64,000 bases of DNA from Mucilaginibacter geliditolerans. Lineage in GTDB: Bacteria; Bacteroidota; Bacteroidia; Sphingobacteriales; Sphingobacteriaceae. Numbering within the stretch: the stretch's first letter is position 1; each line of letters opens with the position of its first letter. A model generated the notes under the pieces. It had not been told where the DNA came from, made no database searches, and saw only the letters and a list, made by a program, of their open reading frames with translations. Made by a program: the position numbers and the translations under genes. Location: assembly GCF_014200495.1 (NCBI RefSeq), contig NZ_JACHBY010000007.1:325599-389598 (forward strand), in the 5' to 3' direction. Below, one piece after another: positions 19,215-27,134 of this stretch.

Positions 19215-20831
19215 ATGAAAAGAAATTATAAATATACGCAGCATATTACCGGTAACAAACTTGGCATTGTACTGGTTTCTGTTATGGCTTTGGCACTAAC
19301 AGCATGCACCAAGAATTTTGAGAAATATAATACCAATCCTAACTCCTTAAGCAATTCACAAAGTTCATCAATTGCATCTACCGCATTTGGCCCTATGGAA
19401 CAGGCAATATACTCCAACTATCAGCGTGCACAGAATTTGAGCGCAGATGGTTATAGCGGCTATATGCAGCCTGGTATCGCGTTTAGCGGGGATCATAATA
19501 ATTTAACTTACGCGATGGTTGATACCTGGAACGCGACAGGTTTCAATGATCAATACACCCTGGTGATGGCTCCGGTTCATGCAATCGCTACAACAACCAG
19601 TATTAAAGCAACAAATCCCGAAATGTGGGCTGTTGCCTTGTTAATACAGGTAGAAGCTATGGATAGGGTGACTGACAGATTTGGCCCTATTCCTTATACA
19701 AAAGTAGCCACATCATTAACTACAGCACCTTATGATGATCAGCAAACGGTTTATCAAACATTCTTTAAACAGATTGATACAGCCGTAACTAACCTGAAAG
19801 CCTATATAGCAGCTAATCCGGGTAAAACCAGCTTAGGAACAAGTGACTATATATATGCAGGTAATTACGCCCAATGGTTGAAATTTGCTAACTCGCTGCG
19901 ACTGCGCCTGGCTATGCGCCTGGTAAAAGTAGATGCAACAACTGCGCAAGCACAGGTTGTAAAAGCCTTAACCGATTCGGGCGGTACATTGCTCACCGCT
20001 GCTGATGATGCAGCAATTGCCCAAACAGGTGGCCGGGAAAATGACCTGCACCAAATTTCGGGCGATTGGAATAACACCAATATGAGCGCTGCGATTGAGT
20101 CGTACATGGTAGGTTATAACGACCCACGCCTGGCTATTTATTTCCAGCCCGCACAAGCAGGTGCCGGTTCTGCTTATGTTGGCAAGTTTTTAGGGATACG
20201 TGCAGGTACTTTAATTGGTGCCAGCCAAAGCACCTATTCTGATTTTGCAAACCTGAACACCACCCAAACCTTTCAGTTCTCAACACCACAGCTGATCATG
20301 ACGGCTGCTGAAGTTTGGTTTCTGAAAGCCGAAGCTGCTTTGCGCGGATGGACCACATCAAGTGTACAAAGTGATTATGAAGCTGGAATTACCGCATCTA
20401 TGAATCAATGGGGCGCTACTATAGGTTCGTATTTAAGCGATGGCACAAGCACCGAAGCAAATTTTACCGATCCGCTTAACTCGGCTAATAATGCTACAGC
20501 ATTATCAACCATCACCATTAAATGGGATAATAACGCTACGCAGGAACAACAACTGGAGCGTATCATCACACAAAAATGGTTGGCTATATTTCCTGATGGT
20601 CAGGAAGCATGGGCCGATTACAGACGTACCGGTTATCCTAAACTATTTACGGTTGCCAATAACTTTAGCGGTGGTACCATCAGTACTACTGTACAGGTCC
20701 GCAGATTGCCATATCCATCAACTGAATATACTACCAATGCTACTGCTGTAAATAACGCCGTAAAACTATTAGGCGGTGCTGATAACGGCGGTACCCGCTT
20801 ATGGTGGGACGTAGATAAGGCAAACTTTTAA
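19215..20831 (+). CDS. SusD-like outer-membrane glycan-binding lipoprotein (pair 2)
   Basis: A 538-residue lipoprotein of the SusD-like class partnering the preceding SusC. The lipobox LTAC places the acylated cysteine at C31, followed by TKNFEKYNTNPN, a common start of this family. Helical regions include DRFGPIPYT and AEVWFLKAEAALRG, and the chain ends GGTRLWWDVDK as in the other SusD proteins here. A strong hairpin terminator follows at 20872-20901, so susC-susD form their own transcription unit and the GH18 gene probably has a separate promoter. Confidence 0.93.
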   Translation: MKRNYKYTQHITGNKLGIVLVSVMALALTACTKNFEKYNTNPNSLSNSQSSSIASTAFGPMEQAIYSNYQRAQNLSADGYSGYMQPGIAFSGDHNNLTYAMVDTWNATGFNDQYTLVMAPVHAIATTTSIKATNPEMWAVALLIQVEAMDRVTDRFGPIPYTKVATSLTTAPYDDQQTVYQTFFKQIDTAVTNLKAYIAANPGKTSLGTSDYIYAGNYAQWLKFANSLRLRLAMRLVKVDATTAQAQVVKALTDSGGTLLTAADDAAIAQTGGRENDLHQISGDWNNTNMSAAIESYMVGYNDPRLAIYFQPAQAGAGSAYVGKFLGIRAGTLIGASQSTYSDFANLNTTQTFQFSTPQLIMTAAEVWFLKAEAALRGWTTSSVQSDYEAGITASMNQWGATIGSYLSDGTSTEANFTDPLNSANNATALSTITIKWDNNATQEQQLERIITQKWLAIFPDGQEAWADYRRTGYPKLFTVANNFSGGTISTTVQVRRLPYPSTEYTTNATAVNNAVKLLGGADNGGTRLWWDVDKANF

Positions 20832-20871
20832 CTGGTTAGCTAGTGGATGAAAATTGGTTAATTTCATCCGG

Positions 20872-20901
20872 AAGGCCCCCCTCAAGAAGGGGGCCTTTTT
20901 A
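20872..20901 (+). terminator. Intrinsic terminator after susD (pair 2)
   Basis: A perfect 9-bp stem (AAGGCCCCC at 20872-20880 with GGGGGCCTT at 20889-20897) has an 8-base loop and runs into a T tract. Confidence 0.85.
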
Positions 20902-21085
20902 AATGATCCACTTCATCAATAACCATCAGGATATAATAAGCGTATCAATCCTTAAACCTAATACTATCAAATTCTAATTCTCTGTCAATTCTATTAATAA
21001 CGCTTGCCTATGGATAAAACCAATTGATTGTGCTGTTAAATTTATAACCAATTCTAAATTTATAAACCAATTCTAAATCAAAATC

Positions 21086-22324
21086 ATGAGAACATTTAAC
21101 AAATTATTCTTAACAAAGGCAGCTTCCTTTGTTATGGTACTTACACTTTTATTTTTTTCTGCATGTAAAAAAGATGTTAGTAATACATCGCCTGATCCCA
21201 AAATAAACAAATCTATAACGGGTAAAAATGCTTTAGCCGTAGGTGTTAGTGGCCCGAAGGCGGTATGTTATGTCGAGGTAAACACCGAAGATTTACGTAA
21301 TGTGGGCAATTATTACCTGGCCAGCGGTCAGCAATTGTTTGATATAGGTATTATTTTTGCCGCTAATATCAATTACGATACCGTTGCCGATACCGCACAA
21401 CTGTATTTTAATTCGCAGGTAACTACTGTTTTAAGCGGTGCTGCTACCTATATTAAGCCATTACAGAATAAAGGGATAAAAGTGCTTCTATCCATACTGG
21501 GGAATCACGAGGGCGCTGGTATCTGTAATTTCCCTACACAGGCTGCTGCCACGGCTTTTGCTAAACAGTTAAGTGCTGCCGTTACCAAATACGGGCTCGA
21601 TGGAATTGATTTTGATGATGAATATGCCGACTACGGAACTAACGGAACCGGTCAACCCAACGCATACTCTTTTGTTTATTTGGTGACAGCCTTAAGGCAG
21701 CTTATGCCCACCAAAATAATCTCTTTTTATGATTATGGTCCTGCTGCATCAGAACTATCTTATAATGGCGTAACTGTTGGTTCAAAAGTAAATTATAGCT
21801 GGAATGCCATTTATGGCACTTTCTCTGTACCTAATGTGCCCGGCTTAAGCGCAAGCAACCTGGGGCCTGCTGCAATTGATATTCAAAATACAAGTGCAAG
21901 TACAGCTGCTTCACTGGCTACACAAACCGTAAGTGGCAGCTATGGCATCTACCTTACCTACAACCTGCCGAATAGTGATGTGCATACTTATCTTTCCAGT
22001 GTATCAAATGCTTTGTACGGTCAGGCAACGGTATATAATACCGGCACGCCAGCTACCGGCGTTACCTTCTATCAGGATATAAATTATGGTGGAACTGTTA
22101 CCAGCGCTATTCCGAAAGGAACTTACACCCTGAGCCAGTTACAGGCTTATGGCTTTGTTGATAACTGGGCCTCATCTGTTCAGATCCCATCAGGATGGAC
22201 GGTGATCATGTACAAGAATGATAGCTTCGGAGGTACATCATGGACACTCACTTCCAGCAATGCCAACTTTGTTAACCTGAGCCCTAATGCAAATGATGCA
22301 GTAACCTCAGTAAAAATTCAATAA
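21086..22324 (+). CDS. GH18 endo-beta-N-acetylglucosaminidase lipoprotein with C-terminal beta/gamma-crystallin-like domain
   Basis: A 412-residue lipoprotein (lipobox FSAC, C27) expected to cleave between the two core GlcNAc residues of N-glycans, as EndoH and EndoF do. The GH18 signature D172-x-x-D175-x-D177-x-E179 sits in DGIDFDDEYADYG; E179 is the catalytic acid and D177 assists the substrate acetamido group. The Asp-rich context closely resembles EndoH. Residues about 325-412 form a second domain with the paired Greek-key pattern of beta/gamma-crystallins (FYQDINYGG and MYKNDSFGGTSW), which may bind calcium or carbohydrate. It follows the susCD pair but lies behind a terminator. GH92 follows 56 bases later. 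Alternative: an endoglycosidase-like binding protein, though the catalytic Glu is intact. Confidence 0.88.
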   Translation: MRTFNKLFLTKAASFVMVLTLLFFSACKKDVSNTSPDPKINKSITGKNALAVGVSGPKAVCYVEVNTEDLRNVGNYYLASGQQLFDIGIIFAANINYDTVADTAQLYFNSQVTTVLSGAATYIKPLQNKGIKVLLSILGNHEGAGICNFPTQAAATAFAKQLSAAVTKYGLDGIDFDDEYADYGTNGTGQPNAYSFVYLVTALRQLMPTKIISFYDYGPAASELSYNGVTVGSKVNYSWNAIYGTFSVPNVPGLSASNLGPAAIDIQNTSASTAASLATQTVSGSYGIYLTYNLPNSDVHTYLSSVSNALYGQATVYNTGTPATGVTFYQDINYGGTVTSAIPKGTYTLSQLQAYGFVDNWASSVQIPSGWTVIMYKNDSFGGTSWTLTSSNANFVNLSPNANDAVTSVKIQ

Positions 22325-22333
22325 TAAAAATAA

Positions 22334-22368
22334 ATAAAGGCCGGTCTTTTTAAAAGGCTGGCCTTTAT
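22334..22368 (+). terminator. Hairpin between GH18 and GH92 genes
   Basis: AAAGGCCGGTCTTTT pairs imperfectly, with wobbles, with AAAAGGCTGGCCTTT. No clean T tract follows on the plus strand, and GH92 begins 13 bases later. It may act as a weak terminator, an attenuator or an RNA-stabilising hairpin. Confidence 0.5.
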
Positions 22369-22380
22369 GCTAAAGTAATC

Positions 22381-24588
22381 ATGTTAAAAATTCTAAAGTA
22401 TCCGCTTTCATTACTAACCCTGGCTATCTCCTTAAATGGTTTCGCGCAGGAAAAATTAACAAAATATGTAGACCCCTTTATAGGCACAGGCGGTCACGGG
22501 CACACGTTTCCCGGCGCTATTGTTCCGTTTGGGATGATACAACTCAGCCCCGATAATGGCCGCACAGGCTGGGATTGGTGCGGAGGATACCATTATGGCG
22601 ACTCCGTAATCGTTGGTTTTAGCCACATGCACCTGAGCGGTACCGGGATAGGCGATTGGTGCGATATCTCCGTAATGCCCGAAAATAAACTCATTACTGA
22701 TACCGCCGACCGTGGCCTCGCCAAATTCAGCCATCGCAATGAGATTGCAAGTCCGGGTTTTTATAAGGTAGCCATGGATAATGGCATAACTGCCGCTTTT
22801 ACCGTTACCGGGCATTGCGGCTTCCATAATTATACCTTCCCGGCAAATGTAAGCCCGGTAATTAAGCTCGATCTGGGGTATCACCAAAATTGGGATAAGC
22901 CTACATCAACCTATGTAAAACAACTCAATGATTCTACCATTGTAGGTTACCGTTATTCCACCGGATGGGCGCAGACGCAGCGGGTGTATTTCGCATTGCG
23001 TTCGTCCGTTCGTTTTAGTAAGTTATTGATAACTGCTGATGGTAAACAAATAACAGCATCCGAAGCAAATGGTACTGCTATAGTTGCGCAGTTGTTGTTC
23101 AACACACAAAAGCCTAACCACGTTATGCTCAAGGTGGCACTTTCCACAGTGAGCTCAGATAATGCGGTTCAGGCCCTTAAAGAAATTAAAAACTGGGACT
23201 TTAACAGTATCAGAAATCAAGCTGCCGAAAAATGGGAGCATGAACTATCAAAAATCCAGATCAGTACCAACGATACCCGTATTAAGCGGATTTTCTATAC
23301 CGGCATTTATCATACTTGTATAGCACCATCGCAATATTCTGATGCCGATGGAACTTATCAAAATGCAAAAGGGGAGGTGCATAAAATGCCTGCCGGGCAA
23401 CAACGTTATACCACCTATTCGCTTTGGGATACTTTTCGTGCTTTAAATCCTTTATATACGCTTACTCAGACTGAACGTTACCCCGGCATTTTAAACTCCA
23501 TGCTCGCTTTTTATAAGGAGAATGGCCTGTTACCGGTTTGGGATCTGAGTACTAACGAAACCAACTGCATGACCGGTTACCACGCCGTGCCTGTTTTGGC
23601 AGATGCCATTTTAAAAGATATAAAAGGCATCGATTACCAACTGGCCTACACCGCCATGAAAGCAAGCGCTATGGAAAACATCCGTGGCTGTAACTACTAC
23701 CGCCAGTACGGCTACATCCCGCAAGACAAATACGGCGCGAGTGTTACCAACACGCTCGAGTATAGCTATGACGACTGGTGCATTGCCCAGGTAGCGCAAA
23801 AGCTAGGTTATGCTACTGATTATAAATATTTTATGAAACGATCTGCCAGCTGGAAAAACCTGTACGACCCCATTAGTGGCTTTATGCGCGCTAAAAATGC
23901 GGATGGCAGTTGGGTAACACCTTTCGATCCTTTTTACTCGGAGCATAACCCCGATAAAGCCATGTTTATGGAAGGGGATGCCTGGCAATATACTTTCTTT
24001 GTTCCCCAGGATGTTGAAGGGCTGATCAGCGCCTATGGCGGCAGGCAAAAGTTTGTGAAAAAACTGGATTCGCTGTTTACCGTGAGCTCAGTTATGCATG
24101 GCGAAGATCAGTCGCCCGATATTAGTGGTATGATAGGGCAGTATGCCCATGGCAACGAACCCAGTCACCACGTAGCCTACCTGTATGATTATGCCGGGAT
24201 GCCGTGGAAGACCCAGTCGCGCGTGCGTATGGTGGTAGATTCACTGTACCACGACCAGCCCGACGGCTACGCAGGCAATGAAGATTGTGGGCAGATGAGT
24301 GCCTGGGCAGTGTGGAGCATTGCAGGTTTATACCCTGCCAACCCCGCCAGTGGCAAGTACATGTTTGGCAGCCCAACAGTAAATGAAACGGTTATTAAAA
24401 CCAAAGGCGGCCGGTTTATTATTCGGGCTGTAAATAACAATAAGGCCAATGTATATATCCAAAGTGCCACGCTTAATGGCAAGCCTTATCATAAACTGTA
24501 CATAACGCACCAGCAGCTTATAAATGGTGGCACATTAGCATTTACCATGGGGCCAAAAATTAATAAAACCTGGTTTACAGCCGAATAA
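22381..24588 (+). CDS. GH92 alpha-mannosidase, secreted
   Basis: A 735-residue calcium-dependent inverting exo-alpha-mannosidase, most often alpha-1,2, acting on the mannose arms of N-glycans. A signal peptide of about 22 residues ends FAQ. The N-terminal domain opens with YVDPFIGTGGHGHTFPGA, the hallmark of GH92. In the (alpha/alpha)6 domain, GNEPSHH contains E593, matching the catalytic acid, and NEDCGQMSAW contains E634 and D635 near the water-activating and calcium-site region. Gene order (endoglycosidase, then mannosidase) fits release of high-mannose N-glycan followed by trimming. The specific linkage cannot be read from sequence. Confidence 0.93.
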   Translation: MLKILKYPLSLLTLAISLNGFAQEKLTKYVDPFIGTGGHGHTFPGAIVPFGMIQLSPDNGRTGWDWCGGYHYGDSVIVGFSHMHLSGTGIGDWCDISVMPENKLITDTADRGLAKFSHRNEIASPGFYKVAMDNGITAAFTVTGHCGFHNYTFPANVSPVIKLDLGYHQNWDKPTSTYVKQLNDSTIVGYRYSTGWAQTQRVYFALRSSVRFSKLLITADGKQITASEANGTAIVAQLLFNTQKPNHVMLKVALSTVSSDNAVQALKEIKNWDFNSIRNQAAEKWEHELSKIQISTNDTRIKRIFYTGIYHTCIAPSQYSDADGTYQNAKGEVHKMPAGQQRYTTYSLWDTFRALNPLYTLTQTERYPGILNSMLAFYKENGLLPVWDLSTNETNCMTGYHAVPVLADAILKDIKGIDYQLAYTAMKASAMENIRGCNYYRQYGYIPQDKYGASVTNTLEYSYDDWCIAQVAQKLGYATDYKYFMKRSASWKNLYDPISGFMRAKNADGSWVTPFDPFYSEHNPDKAMFMEGDAWQYTFFVPQDVEGLISAYGGRQKFVKKLDSLFTVSSVMHGEDQSPDISGMIGQYAHGNEPSHHVAYLYDYAGMPWKTQSRVRMVVDSLYHDQPDGYAGNEDCGQMSAWAVWSIAGLYPANPASGKYMFGSPTVNETVIKTKGGRFIIRAVNNNKANVYIQSATLNGKPYHKLYITHQQLINGGTLAFTMGPKINKTWFTAE

Positions 24589-24714
24589 GCAACCGGGTGA
24601 AATATTAAAAAATATAATTATAAAAGCTGTAGGCAATTTAAGCGCTACACGGGTTATAGTAGTAAGTTGTTAGTTCAGATCGGGATGATTTGAATTAGTT
24701 TGTATTAATAGTAG

Positions 24715-24746
24715 TGATTGGAGACGCGTTCTCCAATCATTTTTTA
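24715..24746 (+). terminator. Intrinsic terminator downstream of GH92
   Basis: A perfect 10-bp stem (TGATTGGAGA with TCTCCAATCA) has a 5-base loop and is followed by six T. It lies about 125 bases after the GH92 stop and is preceded by the recurring motif TTAGTTTGTATTAA. Confidence 0.85.
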
Positions 24747-24797
24747 TTTAAACGGCTAACAAGTAGATAAACTACTGATCTCAAAAGTAGAGGATAT

Positions 24798-24922
24798 CCG
24801 TTCGTCCGCTCCCGGTGCGGATAGTTGCGGACAGGTTTACTGCTAAGAGAACACATGCGATATGCGTGTGGCAACTATAGGGCGTTCCCGCTGATAGAAG
24901 CGGGCGGGCTATCCACTCATAC
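24798..24922. repeat. Dispersed repeat, left arm of long-range inverted pair
   Basis: This block begins CCGTTCGTCCGCTC and ends GCTATCCACTCATAC. Its reverse complement, with a diverged middle, occurs at 34306-34418. The two copies bracket the HAD, GH16, GH29, GH20 and permease genes. It contains the internal hairpin CCCGCTgatagaAGCGGG. Confidence 0.75.
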
Positions 24923-24995
24923 TACACAAGGATGCGTCTGTCATCCTGAGCGTAGTTGAAGGGCGTTCCTATCTAACGCGAGCAGTCACACCAAA

Positions 24996-25076
24996 CCGTC
25001 ATGCTCAACTTGTTTCAGCACCCCACAAGCTAAGTAACCGTTATGATGAGTTCCCGAAACAAGTTCGGGATGACGG
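24996..25076. repeat. Palindromic dispersed repeat (CCGTCAT...ATGACGG type)
   Basis: Two imperfect arms (24996-25030 and about 25043-25076) are inverted with respect to each other and share the core AACTTGTTTC. The same element occurs twice in full and once in part at 33.8-34.25 kb. No ORF overlaps it convincingly. Confidence 0.75.
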
Positions 25077-25090
25077 AGATGATAAAAAGT

Positions 25091-25160
25091 ATTCCGTCCG
25101 TCCGCTCCCGGTACTGACAGGTGTGGACGGGAAACCACAAGCGGACGCTTGCGGGAGCAA
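25091..25160. repeat. GTCCGC-type palindromic repeat fragment
   Basis: CCGTCCGTCCGCTC is followed by the block ACCACAAGCGGACGCTTGCG, which recurs with one insertion at 33721-33746. Together with the two elements before it, it fills most of the 24.6-25.35 kb gene-free stretch. Confidence 0.6.
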
Positions 25161-25245
25161 GGGAGGTAGAACCCTGTTTTTCTGAAAATTATCAAAAATA
25201 AAAGGTTGTTAACAGAAAATTAATATTCAAAATGTATATAATTAG

Positions 25246-25280
25246 TAAACATTGTTTATTTTTGCTAAACATTATTGTTT
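25246..25280 (+). promoter_or_regulatory. Candidate promoter and operator of the HAD hydrolase gene
   Basis: A Bacteroidota -7 box (TATTTTTG, 25257-25264) overlaps the perfect palindrome TAAACATTGTTTA (25246-25258). A second, looser copy, TAAACATTATTGTTT, follows at 25266-25280. No good -33 TTG is placed at the usual distance. This would give a leader of roughly 80 bases. Confidence 0.4.
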
Positions 25281-25349
25281 TGATATCAGCGAAGAAAGCC
25301 AGTACTGCTGGCTGCTGATTAGTTAATTATCACTCAGGAAAATAGTAAA

Positions 25350-26030
25350 ATGCAGCATAATATAAAAATGGTCGTTTTTGACATGGCCGGTACAACAATT
25401 AACGAAAATAACCTTGTTTATAAAACCCTTCGAAAGGCCATCAATGAGGCTGGGTTTAATTTCAGCCTGGATCAGGTACTTACCGAAGGAGCGGGTAAAG
25501 AAAAGAGACAAGCTATCAAATCTATTTTGACGGTTTATGCCGGTATTAACGATGAAGAGCTGATAGGGCAAATCTATCAAAACTTCATAGCACAGCTTAC
25601 GGAAGCCTACACCCAAGCAGAAATTATGCCTCAGAATAATGCCCTGGAACTTTTTACTGCATTGAAAAAGCGTAATGCGTATGTGGTATTAAACACAGGA
25701 TACGACCGGTTAACAGCGCAAGCAATCATACAAAAACTGGGGTGGAAAGAAACCATTGAATTTGATGGCCTCGTGACAGCTTCGGATGTTAGTAAAAACA
25801 GGCCTGATCCGGATATGATATATTTTGCGATGAACAAATTTGGAATTTTAAACAGCAGCGAAGTGGTAAAGGTGGGTGATTCGATTATAGATATTCAGGA
25901 AGGCCAAAACGCCGGATGCGGCTTAAGTATAGGGATAACCACCGGCGCACATACGGTTGATCAGTTGCTTTCCGCCAATCCCGACTTTGTGATCAATGAC
26001 CTCATCGACCTGTTACCTTTAATTGCGTAA
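25350..26030 (+). CDS. Phosphonatase-like HAD hydrolase
   Basis: A 226-residue cytoplasmic HAD phosphohydrolase resembling phosphonoacetaldehyde hydrolase. Motif I is FDMAGT with nucleophile D11 and Ala at the +2 position, the phosphonatase-type replacement of the usual second Asp. Motif II is VVLNTGYDR, the KNRPDPDM loop follows, and motif III is VGDSIIDIQEG. The specialised cap lysine of true phosphonatase is not obvious to me, so activity on another phosphate or phosphonate is possible. No phosphonate transporter or transaminase is nearby. It is the first gene inside the segment bracketed by the 24.8/34.4 kb inverted repeats and seems to have its own promoter. Confidence 0.85.
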   Translation: MQHNIKMVVFDMAGTTINENNLVYKTLRKAINEAGFNFSLDQVLTEGAGKEKRQAIKSILTVYAGINDEELIGQIYQNFIAQLTEAYTQAEIMPQNNALELFTALKKRNAYVVLNTGYDRLTAQAIIQKLGWKETIEFDGLVTASDVSKNRPDPDMIYFAMNKFGILNSSEVVKVGDSIIDIQEGQNAGCGLSIGITTGAHTVDQLLSANPDFVINDLIDLLPLIA

Positions 26031-26104
26031 AATGAATTGGGTGGCATATTGAAAGTTTTAAAGCTGCAAAGCATCCTGACACAGATAAAATGATTTTCGA
26101 TAGT

Positions 26105-26944
26105 ATGATGAAAAATGTATTTTTTACTTATGGATTATTTTTGTTGCCGGTTCTTATTAATACTCAACAAACGTTTGCTCAAAATCATAGAAAGCTGGTT
26201 TTTGCGGATGAGTTTAATTATAAGGGCTTGCCGGATTCTACTAAATGGGCGTATGAGGAGGGGTTTGTGCGTAACCAGGAACCCCAATATTATACAAAGC
26301 AGCGTTTAGAAAACTGCAGGGTTGAAAATGGTTGCCTGGTTATTGAAACCAGGAAAGAAAATTATCCCAATGCGGCTTACAAGAAAGGATCGGATAAAGC
26401 TGATCAAAAGGAACCGATTGCATATTATACTTCCGCTTCTATCAACACAAAAGGAAAGGAATCATGGAAATATGGCCGTATAGAAGTGCGTGCTAAAGTG
26501 CCGGGTGGTTTAGGTATATGGCCTGCGTTTTGGATGCTGGGGTATGATAGAGGCGCAGTTAAATGGCCCCAATGCGGCGAAATTGATATTATGGAGTTCT
26601 TAGGCCGTGATTCCACAAGAATTTATGGTACAGTTCACTATTTAGATACAGCGGGTAAATCCCGTGATAAAGGTGAGGCCCCTGTGGTGGGTAACCCTGC
26701 GGATGGGTTTCATATTTATGCCATTGAATGGGATGACCAAAGCATAAGCTTTTATTATGACAGCCTGAAGTATTTTGTTTTTGATTTTAAAAAAACAGAA
26801 CATAATCCGGGTGCTGTGTTTCAAAAAGATTTTTACGTGCTGCTGAATATGGCGCTCGGTCATGAAGGGTCATGGGCGGGGCCGGTTGATGATAAAATTT
26901 TACCTGCCAAATATTATATAGATTATGTAAGGGTGTATCAATAG
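26105..26944 (+). CDS. GH16-family beta-glucanase/galactanase-like hydrolase, secreted
   Basis: A secreted retaining endo-glycosidase of the GH16 jelly-roll family. The catalytic motif GEIDIMEF gives nucleophile E159 and acid/base E164, counted from the ATG at 26105. The ExDxxE spacing is that of the laminarinase/lichenase-like subfamilies with an extra residue. WPAFWML just before it lines the cleft. A further ATG at 26090 is possible, but it would put an acidic stretch before the signal peptide, which ends QTFAQ. Expected substrates are beta-1,3-glucan or beta-galactan; sequence alone does not decide. An endo-beta-galactosidase role on poly-LacNAc-type chains is conceivable here but unproven. 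Confidence 0.87.
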   Translation: MMKNVFFTYGLFLLPVLINTQQTFAQNHRKLVFADEFNYKGLPDSTKWAYEEGFVRNQEPQYYTKQRLENCRVENGCLVIETRKENYPNAAYKKGSDKADQKEPIAYYTSASINTKGKESWKYGRIEVRAKVPGGLGIWPAFWMLGYDRGAVKWPQCGEIDIMEFLGRDSTRIYGTVHYLDTAGKSRDKGEAPVVGNPADGFHIYAIEWDDQSISFYYDSLKYFVFDFKKTEHNPGAVFQKDFYVLLNMALGHEGSWAGPVDDKILPAKYYIDYVRVYQ

Positions 26945-27044
26945 TATTTGGCTTTTGGTTAGATGAAATACATAAGATCATCACATGATTCAGCATGACT
27001 ATAATAGATTTAGTTGATTGTCTTTTGGTGAATTATAAAAAAGT

Positions 27045-27054
27045 CAAACGTTTG
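27045..27054. promoter_or_regulatory. CAAACGTTTG palindrome upstream of GH29
   Basis: A perfect 10-base palindrome centred on CG, the form seen in many LacI/GalR-family operators, lies about 80 bases before the preferred GH29 start. No LacI-type regulator is encoded in the window. Confidence 0.25.
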
Positions 27055-27134
27055 TGTAACCTATTATTAGGCTGTTTATGGGTTTAAACTTAACTTCAAA
27101 ACCAATATTCAAAACCTACTACCATAATTCAAAA

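Noticed and set aside
25350..26030. Naming this protein phnX
   Set aside because: The HAD motifs fit phosphonatases, but the specific cap lysine was not identified and no phosphonate genes adjoin it.
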